From an uncultured Bacteroidales bacterium (GTDB taxonomy: Bacteria; Bacteroidota; Bacteroidia; Bacteroidales; FEN-979): a stretch of 64,000 nucleotides of DNA. Under the pieces are notes generated by a model. That model was not told where the DNA came from and searched no databases. It saw only the letters and a program-made list of their open reading frames with translations. The translations under genes were made by a program, and so were the position numbers. Within the stretch, counting starts at the first letter, position 1. Every line of letters begins with the position of its first letter. The stretch is from assembly GCA_903916595.1 (NCBI GenBank), contig CAIWXI010000137.1:20697-84696 (forward strand), read 5' to 3'. Positions 17,515 to 25,311 of this stretch are shown piece after piece.

Positions 17515-18951
17515 CTATAGTTTGATACGTTTGTCGAGTTCTTCAACAAATTGCCGGAACTGTTTATCAGTCTCTACCAGATTGTTTACCGTGCGGCAGG
17601 CATGAAGTACCGTGGCATGGTCTTTGTTTCCGCAGTGCAGACCGATACTTGCCAGTGAAGATTTGGTGTGTTTCTTAGAGAAATACATCGACAGCTGCCT
17701 TGCCTGAACGATCTCACGTTTACGAGTCTTTGAATGGATCATCTCAATGGGGATATTGAAATAATCGCAGACCACCTTCTGAATATAATCGATTGAAATC
17801 TCCCGGGAAGTATTTTTTACAAATTTGTCGATCATCTGCTTTGCAAGGTCCAGGGTAATGGTCTTTTTATTTAACGAGGACTGTGCAAGCAGTGAAATGA
17901 GAGCTCCTTCAAGTTCCCTTACATTCGTATTGATACTGTATGCAAGGTATTCCACCACTTCGGGAGGGACAACAATACCATCGTTATATAATTTTTTCTG
18001 AAGGATGGCAATGCGGGTTTCCAGGTCGGGCACCTGAAGGTCGGCACTCAAACCCCATTTGAAGCGTGAAAGAAGACGGGGCTCAATGCCTTTCATCTCA
18101 ACAGGAGGTTTATCGGCAGTGAGTACGATCTGGTTGCTTTTCTGATGGAGATGATTGAAAATATGGAAGAAGACATCCTGGGTTTTTTCTTTGCCGGCCA
18201 GGTTGTGAATGTCGTCGATGATAAGAACGTCTATCATCTGGTAAAAATGAACAAAGTCGTTCTGGTTGTTGTTTTTTACCGAATCAATGAATTGGTTGAT
18301 AAACTGGTCGGTAGTCACATAAAGAACAGTCTTGTCAGGGAAATTATTCTTCACCTGCAGCCCTATGGCATGAGAGAGGTGAGTTTTGCCAAGACCGGTA
18401 CTGCTATATAACAGGAGTGGGTTGAATGCTGTTTTTCCAGGGTTGCTGGCGACGGCATACCCGGCCGACCTTGCCAGGCGGTTGCAATCACCTTCAATAA
18501 AATTTTCAAAAGAATAACTTTCGATGAGTTGTGAGTTCACCTTGATCTTTTTCAAACCCGGGATGATAAACGGGTTGGGAATCTCTTTAGAGGTTCCCCT
18601 GTTAAGATCAATAGGCATAGAGACCATCGGATTGGAAGTGGCTTTTTTCTCGGAAGTGGGAATATTAACTGTGAAAGGACCGGGATCCGATTGTGAATTG
18701 TCAACAATAATACTATATTCCAACCGGCCTTTATCTCCAAGTTCTTTTTTGATGGTCTTCTTTAGTAATCCAATGTAATGCTCCTCAAGCCATTCGTAAA
18801 AGAACTGGCTGGGAACCTGGATGGTTAGAACACTATCTTTAAGTTTAACCGGCTTTATCGGAAGGAACCACGTTTTAAAGCTTTGATAGTTTATGTTGTC
18901 CTTGATGACTTTGAGGCAATTTTCCCAAACTTCAATAACGTTCTTGTCCAT
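17515..18951 (-). CDS. dnaA: Chromosomal replication initiator protein DnaA
   Basis: The 478-residue product shows all four DnaA domains: an N-terminal interaction domain (1-85), a variable linker, the AAA+ domain from about 140 with Walker A TGLGKTHLSHA (185-195) and Walker B LIIDDIHN (243-250), and the C-terminal helix-turn-helix DNA-binding domain with DHATVLHA (444-451). It binds DnaA boxes and melts the origin. dnaN, recF and gyrB are not adjacent, which is common in Bacteroidota. Inverted repeats lie upstream in the 382-nt gap. Confidence 0.98.
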   Translation of the reverse strand: MDKNVIEVWENCLKVIKDNINYQSFKTWFLPIKPVKLKDSVLTIQVPSQFFYEWLEEHYIGLLKKTIKKELGDKGRLEYSIIVDNSQSDPGPFTVNIPTSEKKATSNPMVSMPIDLNRGTSKEIPNPFIIPGLKKIKVNSQLIESYSFENFIEGDCNRLARSAGYAVASNPGKTAFNPLLLYSSTGLGKTHLSHAIGLQVKNNFPDKTVLYVTTDQFINQFIDSVKNNNQNDFVHFYQMIDVLIIDDIHNLAGKEKTQDVFFHIFNHLHQKSNQIVLTADKPPVEMKGIEPRLLSRFKWGLSADLQVPDLETRIAILQKKLYNDGIVVPPEVVEYLAYSINTNVRELEGALISLLAQSSLNKKTITLDLAKQMIDKFVKNTSREISIDYIQKVVCDYFNIPIEMIHSKTRKREIVQARQLSMYFSKKHTKSSLASIGLHCGNKDHATVLHACRTVNNLVETDKQFRQFVEELDKRIKL

Positions 18952-18952
18952 T

Positions 18953-18972
18953 AATTCAATTTACCTTGAATT
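18953..18972 (-). promoter_or_regulatory. Small stem-loop directly before the dnaA start codon
   Basis: AATTCAA (18953-18959) pairs perfectly with TTGAATT (18966-18972) around a 6-nt loop. On the dnaA transcript it ends 1 nt before the ATG and so covers the ribosome-binding region. AT-rich and only 7 bp, so it may be weak or chance. Confidence 0.35.
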
Positions 18973-19333
18973 GTTTTCAAAAAATTATATAACTCTTTAT
19001 TTGTCAAGGTGTAGGATTCTAAAAGTAAAATCAAAATCCATAAGAAAGACGTACCTGATTCGATTAACAAAAGTGATGAAAAAAAAATTATAAAAAAATG
19101 ATTTCATGCTTGATTTTTAAAAATATTTAGTTTTGGTTTTTGCGTTTTAGTCAACCAAAACTTTGGGTAATTCCGATATCCGATTAACAGTCAGAGATTT
19201 GTTTGTTAGGGCTACGGTGTCAATTGCGGCTCTTTATAATGGTTCTAAATTTCGTTATCGTTCTCTTTCAAACACTTAGCAAAATCAATGGTTCTGTTAA
19301 TAATAAAACTGACTGATTATGCCTGTAATCAGC
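18973..19333. other. AT-rich intergenic region upstream of dnaA
   Basis: With the stem-loop above, this is a 382-nt gap between dnaA and yigZ, both on the minus strand. It is very AT-rich around 19075-19130. I found no TTATCCACA box on either strand and no exact TAnnTTTG box for dnaA. It holds a perfect 10-bp inverted repeat (19129-19162), CGATTAACA twice exactly 120 bp apart (19061-19069 and 19181-19189), and AATGGTTCT twice (19238-19246 and 19287-19295). It should contain the dnaA promoter and may bind regulators, but origin function is not shown. Confidence 0.5.
19129..19162. repeat. Perfect 10-bp inverted repeat upstream of dnaA
   Basis: AGTTTTGGTT (19129-19138) and AACCAAAACT (19153-19162) are exact reverse complements separated by 14 nt. 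No T-run follows on either strand, so it is not an obvious terminator. A dimeric regulator site or a stem in the dnaA leader are the options. Confidence 0.6.
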
Positions 19334-19954
19334 TCATTTTTTGGGTACATCCATACATGTAGATATGTTAGGAATTCTCATTAGTCGCTTCTTCACCTTT
19401 TCCTCCCTGCTTTTTCTGATGCCCAGGGTGACCCGGCAATCATTGTCGAAATTCTGGGCAACAAGTTCGAGGCCTTCTTCTTTCTGTATCCGCATCACAT
19501 CGTTCATATTAATATAGGGAAAAGAAACAGTGATATTTATGGTGATGACCTTTTCGGTTTTTCCTGCATCGTCAAGGGCTTCCGATGCTGCCAGACGGTA
19601 TGCATGTATAAGTCCGGGGATTCCCAGCTTGGTCCCTCCAAAATATCGGACTACAATAACCAGCGTATCAGAAATGGCTTTTGAAAGGAGTTGGCCGTAA
19701 ATAGGCCTTCCTGCCGACCCGGATGGTTCTCCATCGTCGTTGAAGCGGTATATTTCCTGCGCAGGTCCAAGGCAATATGCATAGCAATGATGGTTCGCAT
19801 CGTAATACATTTTTCTGATGCTCCCAAGGATCTCCTTTACTTCAGCTTCCGAACCCGCCGGGAATGCCAGACCAATAAATTTGCTGGCTTTTTCACGGCT
19901 TATTGATTCTCCTTTTCGGGCTACAGAAAAATATATATCGGAGGCTTCACTCAT
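19334..19954 (-). CDS. YigZ/IMPACT family protein
   Basis: The 206-residue protein has the UPF0029 N-terminal domain with the family core HHCYAYCLG, RFNDDGEPSGSAGRPI and VVRYFGGTKLGIPGL, then a DUF1949-like C-terminal ferredoxin-fold domain. Members are implicated in translation-related regulation (IMPACT in eukaryotes), but the bacterial role is not settled. It is divergent from prmC, with a 68-nt gap. Confidence 0.88.
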   Translation of the reverse strand: MSEASDIYFSVARKGESISREKASKFIGLAFPAGSEAEVKEILGSIRKMYYDANHHCYAYCLGPAQEIYRFNDDGEPSGSAGRPIYGQLLSKAISDTLVIVVRYFGGTKLGIPGLIHAYRLAASEALDDAGKTEKVITINITVSFPYINMNDVMRIQKEEGLELVAQNFDNDCRVTLGIRKSREEKVKKRLMRIPNISTCMDVPKK

Positions 19955-20022
19955 ACCGCTAAAGTACGGCTTTCTAGAAGGCGAGGCGCTTTTGTACGCG
20001 GTTTTTATAGTAATTTAGTGGC

Positions 20023-20907
20023 ATGAATACAGGAACCTTTACTGTAACGGATATCCGGAAGACCTTTCTTGAAGGTTTAAAGGATATGTATGATGTTGAA
20101 GAGATAAACAGCATTATATATATACTGTTTGAAGATTTCCTGGGGTGGCCAAGGACTAAGTTGCATCTTGAACCATTGGCCCGGCTTGGCTTTGCTGAGT
20201 CTGAAAGATTCTCTGCAGCCCTGGTTCGCTTGTCGCAAGGCTGTCCGGTACAATATATTACAGGTAAAGCCGATTTTAACGAGCTGCAGTTTGAAGTAAA
20301 TCCATCGGTTCTTATCCCCAGGCCGGAAACGGCCGAGCTGGCTGCACTTATTGATCAGAAGCTGAAAACCTTGGACCTGAATGGTTTTAATGCGATAGAT
20401 TTAGGAACCGGCTCGGGTTGTATTGCAATTTACCTGAAGAAGCATTTCCCTGCCATCAGTATGTATGGAATTGATTATTCTGAAGACGCTCTTTCTACAG
20501 CCCGTTCAAATGCCGGTCTGCATCGTACAGAAGCTGGTTTTTATCTGGCAGATATTCTGCAAATAACTGAACCTCTGGCAAGTATTAAATTTAATCTGGT
20601 CGTGAGTAACCCGCCTTATGTTTGCATAAAAGAAAAAGATGCCATGATGCGTAATGTGACGGATTATGAGCCACATTCAGCTTTGTTTGTTGCGGATGAG
20701 GATCCACTGTTGTATTACCGCGCCATTGCCCGTTTTGCGCAACTCTGCCTTGCTCAGAAAGGACTTATCTATGTTGAAATCAATGAGGCTTTTGGCCGGG
20801 AAATAACCGAAATGTTTAACTTTTCAGGATTTTCAGGTGTGACCTTGCTGAAAGATTTTCGCGGCAGGGATCGTTTCATCCGGGCTGAGTGCGGACCCCG
20901 AAAATAG
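20023..20907 (+). CDS. prmC: Peptide chain release factor N5-glutamine methyltransferase
   Basis: The 294-residue enzyme has an N-terminal helical domain that recognises the release factor and a Rossmann methyltransferase domain with DLGTGSGCIAIYL (SAM site, from about residue 126) and the glutamine-binding NPPY (N196). It methylates the GGQ glutamine of RF1/RF2. The 3' end overlaps the convergent yggS gene by 32 nt. Confidence 0.95.
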   Translation: MNTGTFTVTDIRKTFLEGLKDMYDVEEINSIIYILFEDFLGWPRTKLHLEPLARLGFAESERFSAALVRLSQGCPVQYITGKADFNELQFEVNPSVLIPRPETAELAALIDQKLKTLDLNGFNAIDLGTGSGCIAIYLKKHFPAISMYGIDYSEDALSTARSNAGLHRTEAGFYLADILQITEPLASIKFNLVVSNPPYVCIKEKDAMMRNVTDYEPHSALFVADEDPLLYYRAIARFAQLCLAQKGLIYVEINEAFGREITEMFNFSGFSGVTLLKDFRGRDRFIRAECGPRK

Positions 20908-21550
20908 CTGTCCCGATTCTGACCATGGTACTGCCTTGTTCAATAGCCAGATCGTAATCGCCGGTCATTCCCATCGAAAGTTCGCAGAATTCATTATCAT
21001 TTTCAAAAAAAACGGTTCTGATTTTAATAAAACTGTCTCTGAGGGAACCGAATTCCTGCCTTACCAGAGTCTTATCTTCAGTAAAAGTGGCCATACCCAT
21101 CAGTCCAAGGATACGGATATGTTTCATGGCCTTATATTCGGCCGACCCCAGTATCTGGAAGGCTTCCTGAAGGTCGAGCCCGAATTTGGACTCTTCCGTG
21201 GCAATATGCAACTGGAGCAGACAGGAAATCACCCGGTTTATCTTCCCTGCCTCCTTGTCGACTTCTCCTAATAACTTCAAGCTGTCGATACTCTGTATCA
21301 TATGGATGAAAGGCACGATGAATTTGACCTTGTTAGTTTGCAAATGGCCGATAAAATGCCACTGTATATCAGAGGGGAGGGAGGATGCTTTGGCCACAAG
21401 TTCCTGAACTTTGTTTTCACCAAACAACCTTTGGCCGGCCGAATAGGCTTCCATAATGGTTTCATGATTTTGCTTTTTTGAAACCGCTATCAGCTGTACT
21501 TTTCCCGGGATGGAACGCAACGCTGATTCAAGATTTTCCCTGATGTTCAT
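20876..21550 (-). CDS. YggS family pyridoxal phosphate homeostasis protein
   Basis: The 224-residue single-domain TIM barrel has the PLP-binding lysine in AVSKKQ (K25), FGENKVQEL, WHFIGHLQTNK and LSMGMTGDYDLAIEQGSTMVRIG, all diagnostic. The family binds PLP and helps to balance vitamin B6 and amino acid pools; no enzymatic reaction is proven. A -7 box lies 17 nt upstream of the ATG. Confidence 0.93.
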   Translation of the reverse strand: MNIRENLESALRSIPGKVQLIAVSKKQNHETIMEAYSAGQRLFGENKVQELVAKASSLPSDIQWHFIGHLQTNKVKFIVPFIHMIQSIDSLKLLGEVDKEAGKINRVISCLLQLHIATEESKFGLDLQEAFQILGSAEYKAMKHIRILGLMGMATFTEDKTLVRQEFGSLRDSFIKIRTVFFENDNEFCELSMGMTGDYDLAIEQGSTMVRIGTAIFGVRTQPG

Positions 21551-21567
21551 ATTTCAAGAGATTGTAA

Positions 21568-21575
21568 CAAAAGTA
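21568..21575 (-). promoter_or_regulatory. -7 promoter box of the yggS gene
   Basis: On the minus strand this reads TACTTTTG, an exact TAnnTTTG. No good -33 box is found at the usual spacing. It lies just beside the -33 element of the divergent sulfatase gene. Confidence 0.5.
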
Positions 21576-21579
21576 ATCA

Positions 21580-21610
21580 TTTGCACGTTTATTTCATTCA
21601 CCTACCTTTG
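21580..21610 (+). promoter_or_regulatory. Full Bacteroidota promoter, 5 nt before the sulfatase start codon
   Basis: TTTG (21580-21583), 19 nt, then TACCTTTG (21603-21610): an exact match to both elements with ideal spacing. The GTG start is at 21616, so transcription should begin at or inside the start codon. Confidence 0.75.
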
Positions 21611-21615
21611 CCCTT

Positions 21616-23481
21616 GTGAAAAAGCTTTTTCTTTTATTTATACGGCAGCTTGTTTTCTGGATTGTTTTTTTCAATTTCACCAGGCTGGTATTTCTTGTTT
21701 ATTATTCCGGCATCCTTGGCATAGAAGGGATAAAATTTGCTGAGGTACTGAGTGTTTTTGCACATTCCATCAAGCTCGACCTTGCAACAGCCTGTTATTT
21801 TATGATTTTTCCGTTCCTGCTGCTGTTACTTCAGTCGCTCTGGAGCCCGAAGTGGCTGAATACTATTAATAAGGTATACTCTGGCATTCTGATCTTCGGC
21901 TATTCACTGAGCGCTGCCGCGGAAATGGGGATTTATGCCGAGTGGAAAACCAAGCTTACCTATAAGGTCATCAAGTATCTTTCACATCCTTCAGAGATAT
22001 ATAACTCTGCCGAGACAGGCACTTTCTTTCTTTTGGTTTTACTGTTTGCCGCGATGTTTGCCGCAGGCTTCTATACTTATCTGCGTTGGTTTTACTGTGA
22101 CTTCAGCAAAGTGAGGGTTCCCTTCCGGCAATCGATTGTTTTTGCCGTTGTACTGCCTCCATTACTATTTATCGGGCTGAGGGGAGGGGTTCAGCAGATT
22201 CCGATCAACCAGAGCCAGTCATATTTCTCTGATCATAATATTCTGAACCTGGCAGCAGTGAATACGGCATTCAACCTGTACATAAGCATTTTCGAGAACC
22301 TGGGAAACATACGTCAGAATCCATATCTCCTGATGGACGACAAACAGGCTGCAGAAATCATGAAGGGTCTTTATTCTGTTGAAAAAGACACAACCGTTTC
22401 AGTGCTTACAACCACCCGTCCGAACATTGTGCTGTTGATCATGGAGAGCTGGTCGGCCGACCTGATAAAGGAGCTGGGAGGTGAAGCGGGTATAACACCT
22501 CAGTTCAGCAAACTGGCCAGTGAAGGGATTCTGTTCAATTCCATCTATGCGTCCGGCTCCCGCTCGGAACAGGGAATGGCCTGTATTTTCGGGGGATTCC
22601 CTGCTCATCCGGTTTCATCCATCACGGTACAGCCAGATAAGTTTATAAAGCTTCCAAGTCTTGTGAGGGATCTGAAAAAGCAAAATTACAGTACTGCATT
22701 TTATTTTGGCGGACAGCTGATCTACGGGAACATCAAAAGTTATATCATTTTCAATGGTTTTACCCAGGTGATGGAAGGAGAAAATTTTCCGGCTTCCATA
22801 CCCAGGGGAAAGCTTGGCATTCATGATGAATATTCACTGGGATACCTTGTAAATGATCTGGATAAATTCCATCAGCCTTTCCTCGCTTCTCTTTTCACTG
22901 TTTCCACGCATTCGCCCTGGGATCAGCCTTTTCCAAAATTGCTGAAATGGGGTGGCAATGAACAGGAATACATCAATGCAGCCTATTATACCGATCACTG
23001 CCTTGGAGAGTTTTTCAGGAAAGCCAGGCAAAAGGATTGGTATTCGAATACCTTATTTATTATAGTAGCTGACCATAGCCATAACTCCTACCGCAACTGG
23101 CATCCCGAATCGATGGAGTACCATAAGATCCCTTTGTTATTTTACGGGGATGTGATCAAACCGGAATTCCGTGGAAAAGCCTGCAGTAAGTTAGGCAACC
23201 AGCATGATATAGCAAAAACTTTGCTTTACCAGTTGGGACTGCCTCATCAGTCGTATAAATACAGTAAAAACCTTTTCAATCCGTATACGCCTGGTTTTGC
23301 CTATTATTCTACCGAAGACGGAGCGGGCTGGATTCATGGCCCAAACTATTATACGTTTGAAGCGCATCCGTATATTGGTTACAGATGGAGTTATTTCAAC
23401 CCGGCTTCAGACAGCACTCGTGTTATTAATGAAGCGAAGGCATATCTTCAGACGGTGTTTGGGGAGTATCTTAAAGATTGA
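21616..23481 (+). CDS. LTA synthase-like membrane sulfatase/phosphoglycerol transferase
   Basis: The 621-residue protein has five hydrophobic segments in residues 1-195 and then an extracytoplasmic alkaline-phosphatase/sulfatase domain. The metal-site residue is in LLIMESWS (E277), the likely nucleophile is Ser317 in GSRSEQGM, and ADHSH lies near the end. Relatives transfer phosphoglycerol or phosphoethanolamine to glycolipids or glucans in the envelope. A Gram-negative Bacteroidota cell has no lipoteichoic acid, so lipid or lipopolysaccharide headgroup modification is inferred. The start is GTG 21616; the next Met is at residue 63, inside the membrane region. The stop codon is embedded in the start of a heptamer array. 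Confidence 0.85.
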   Translation: MKKLFLLFIRQLVFWIVFFNFTRLVFLVYYSGILGIEGIKFAEVLSVFAHSIKLDLATACYFMIFPFLLLLLQSLWSPKWLNTINKVYSGILIFGYSLSAAAEMGIYAEWKTKLTYKVIKYLSHPSEIYNSAETGTFFLLVLLFAAMFAAGFYTYLRWFYCDFSKVRVPFRQSIVFAVVLPPLLFIGLRGGVQQIPINQSQSYFSDHNILNLAAVNTAFNLYISIFENLGNIRQNPYLLMDDKQAAEIMKGLYSVEKDTTVSVLTTTRPNIVLLIMESWSADLIKELGGEAGITPQFSKLASEGILFNSIYASGSRSEQGMACIFGGFPAHPVSSITVQPDKFIKLPSLVRDLKKQNYSTAFYFGGQLIYGNIKSYIIFNGFTQVMEGENFPASIPRGKLGIHDEYSLGYLVNDLDKFHQPFLASLFTVSTHSPWDQPFPKLLKWGGNEQEYINAAYYTDHCLGEFFRKARQKDWYSNTLFIIVADHSHNSYRNWHPESMEYHKIPLLFYGDVIKPEFRGKACSKLGNQHDIAKTLLYQLGLPHQSYKYSKNLFNPYTPGFAYYSTEDGAGWIHGPNYYTFEAHPYIGYRWSYFNPASDSTRVINEAKAYLQTVFGEYLKD

Positions 23482-23566
23482 TGCGGGATGCAGGATGCAG
23501 GATGCAGGATGCGGGATGCAGGATGCAGGATGCAAGATGCAGGATGCAAGATGCAGGATGCAGGAT
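23480..23566. repeat. Heptamer tandem array, 12 copies of GATGCAG with variants
   Basis: Twelve 7-bp units run from 23480 to 23563, followed by GAT. Eight are GATGCAG; two are GATGCGG and two are GATGCAA. The array starts within the sulfatase stop codon and ends 3 nt before the convergent DUF1015 stop codon, so it fills the whole gap between the two genes. No spacers are present. Confidence 0.95.
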
Positions 23567-23569
23567 CTA

Positions 23570-24817
23570 CTATTCCAGGCTGTGAACCACGAGTCCGGAC
23601 CTGAGTTTGGGTTCAAACCATGTAGTTTTAGGCGGCATGATATTCCCTGAATCAGCGATATCGATAAGTTGTTTCATCGAGACAGCAAACAAAGCAAAGG
23701 CTGCTTTCATTTCACCGCTGTCGACCCGTTTCTTCAGTTCCCCCAGTCCCCTGATGCCACCAACGAAATCAACACGGTTGGAGGTCCTGAGGTCCTTGAT
23801 ACCGAGGATCTGATCGAGGACAAGTTTTGAAAGGATGGTAACATCCAGAACTCCGATGGGGTCGGAATCATTGTATGTGCCGGGTTTTGCCGTAAGCGAA
23901 TACCAGTTGTCATTGAGATACATGCTGAAGTTGTGCAGCTTTACCGGTTTATAAATGACAGGCCCTTTGTTCCCGATGATAAAGACTTTGCCGAGTTCTT
24001 CAAACAGTTGTTCCTCTGAAAGTCCGTTGAGGTCTTTTACAAGGCGATTATAATCGATAATCGATAACTGGTTGTCGGGAAAATGTACAGCAAGAAAAAA
24101 ATTGTATTCTTCATTCCCGTTGTGGTCAGGGTTATTGTTCTTTTTCTCATTCCCTACCAGGGCTGCAGCAGCCGTGCGGTGATGGCCGTCGGCCACGTAT
24201 GTCGCCGGAACTTTAGCAAACAGGCCGGTGAGGGTTGAAATTACAGCATCGTCATCAATAACCCAGAAATGGTGTCCTATGCCGTCGACCGATGTAAAAT
24301 CATAGACCGGTGCATGGTTGCCAATAAAATCAGCAACGATTTCATCGATCTCTTTTACCGCCGGATAAGTAAAGAAAACCGGTTCCATGTTGGCATTAGT
24401 GACGCGTACATGTTTCATCCGGTCTTCTTCTTTTTCCTTCCTGGTCAGCTCATGTTTTTTGATAATGCCATCCATATAATCCTGAACACCCGCACAGCCC
24501 ACAAGACCATACTGTGTCTTGCCGTTCATGGTCTGGGCATAGATGTATAGATTGTCTTTAGTATCGGGAATAAGCCAGCCATTTTTTCTGAACAGGTCAA
24601 AATTTTCCTTAGCTTTGTTATAAACAGCCTGGGCATGAACATCCAGATCATCCGGCAGATCTATCTCGGGTTTGATAATATGCAGAAGAGAGTAAGGATT
24701 GCCTTTTGCTTCTTCACGGGCTTCCTCAGAGTTAAGAACATCATAAGGCCTGGATGCCAAATCTTTAACGATTTCTTTTGGTGGGCGCAGTCCTTTGAAA
24801 GCTTTTAATATTGCCAT
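23570..24817 (-). CDS. DUF1015 family protein
   Basis: The 415-residue product begins with the family hallmark AFKGLRPP and RPYDVLN, and has the histidine-rich core TYVADGHHRTAAA about two thirds along. DUF1015 proteins are cytosolic and resemble the ParB/sulfiredoxin-type SerK kinase fold. Archaeal members with this fold phosphorylate free serine, and linkage with serC and serA here fits a serine-related role, though that is inference. It is the last gene of the serine operon and converges on the heptamer array. Confidence 0.85.
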   Translation of the reverse strand: MAILKAFKGLRPPKEIVKDLASRPYDVLNSEEAREEAKGNPYSLLHIIKPEIDLPDDLDVHAQAVYNKAKENFDLFRKNGWLIPDTKDNLYIYAQTMNGKTQYGLVGCAGVQDYMDGIIKKHELTRKEKEEDRMKHVRVTNANMEPVFFTYPAVKEIDEIVADFIGNHAPVYDFTSVDGIGHHFWVIDDDAVISTLTGLFAKVPATYVADGHHRTAAAALVGNEKKNNNPDHNGNEEYNFFLAVHFPDNQLSIIDYNRLVKDLNGLSEEQLFEELGKVFIIGNKGPVIYKPVKLHNFSMYLNDNWYSLTAKPGTYNDSDPIGVLDVTILSKLVLDQILGIKDLRTSNRVDFVGGIRGLGELKKRVDSGEMKAAFALFAVSMKQLIDIADSGNIMPPKTTWFEPKLRSGLVVHSLE

Positions 24818-24835
24818 AATAATTAAGAAATTGAA

Positions 24836-25267
24836 TTATTCGTCATCATCATCGTGATCACTCCCGTGCTCTTCCATTTTTACACTCCGTTGCAGAGAGC
24901 CTATCAAAGCCCCTATCATCTTGGTCATTTCCATCAGCTGATTCTTCGAATCGTCGTAATGTTTCTGAGTGATGATGTTACGGTGAAGGGCCAGGGTAGT
25001 GAGTACCACGCATTCCCTCACTGAACTTTTAGCCATTTTAAGGTAATAAACAAACTGGCTTTTATTCCTGGATGAGCCTTCTGCGATGTTCAGCGAAATG
25101 GCCTGGGCCGGGATCAGGAAGCGGTCGAAAAAAGTTTTAACATCAGCATCGCTGCCCGCATTTTTTGCCATGTCATATCCCCAGCTTATGTACTCCAACG
25201 ATTTGTGGTAGATTCTGAGATCTTCAAATCTGAAAAAAGTAATGGGTTTTTCTTGTCCGTTTTCCAT
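24836..25267 (-). CDS. Four-helix bundle protein (23S rRNA intervening-sequence type)
   Basis: The 143-residue helical protein has the family pattern: FEDLRIYHKSLEY at the N-terminus, AQAISLNIAEGSSR in helix 2, and FVYYLKMAKSSVRE in helix 3. Members were first seen in 23S rRNA intervening sequences and are also scattered in genomes as stand-alone genes of unknown function, often forming pentamers. The last ten residues are an acidic tail (HGSDHDDDDE). It lies between serA (44-nt gap) and the DUF1015 gene (18-nt gap) on the same strand. No rRNA is near. Confidence 0.85.
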   Translation of the reverse strand: MENGQEKPITFFRFEDLRIYHKSLEYISWGYDMAKNAGSDADVKTFFDRFLIPAQAISLNIAEGSSRNKSQFVYYLKMAKSSVRECVVLTTLALHRNIITQKHYDDSKNQLMEMTKMIGALIGSLQRSVKMEEHGSDHDDDDE

Positions 25268-25295
25268 CGTTTAGGCAGTTTGTTATTGATTATTT

Positions 25296-25311
25296 AATTT
25301 TCACCATTTCA
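25296..25311 (-). repeat. TGAAATGG/TGAAAATT run after the serA stop codon
   Basis: Reading on the minus strand directly after the serA TAG: TGAAATGG then TGAAAATT. It shares GTGAAATGGTGAAA with the repeat at the sucD stop codon and has the same position relative to a gene end. Confidence 0.6.

Noticed and set aside
18952..19333. Replication origin at dnaA
   Set aside because: AT-rich, but no TTATCCACA box on either strand and no dnaN neighbour. Bacteroidota origins are often elsewhere. Reported only as an upstream region.
23297..23650. Frames on both strands with heptapeptide repeats across the GATGCAG array
   Set aside because: Any period-7 repeat without stops gives such peptides. The frames overlap the sulfatase and DUF1015 genes, which have clear family features.
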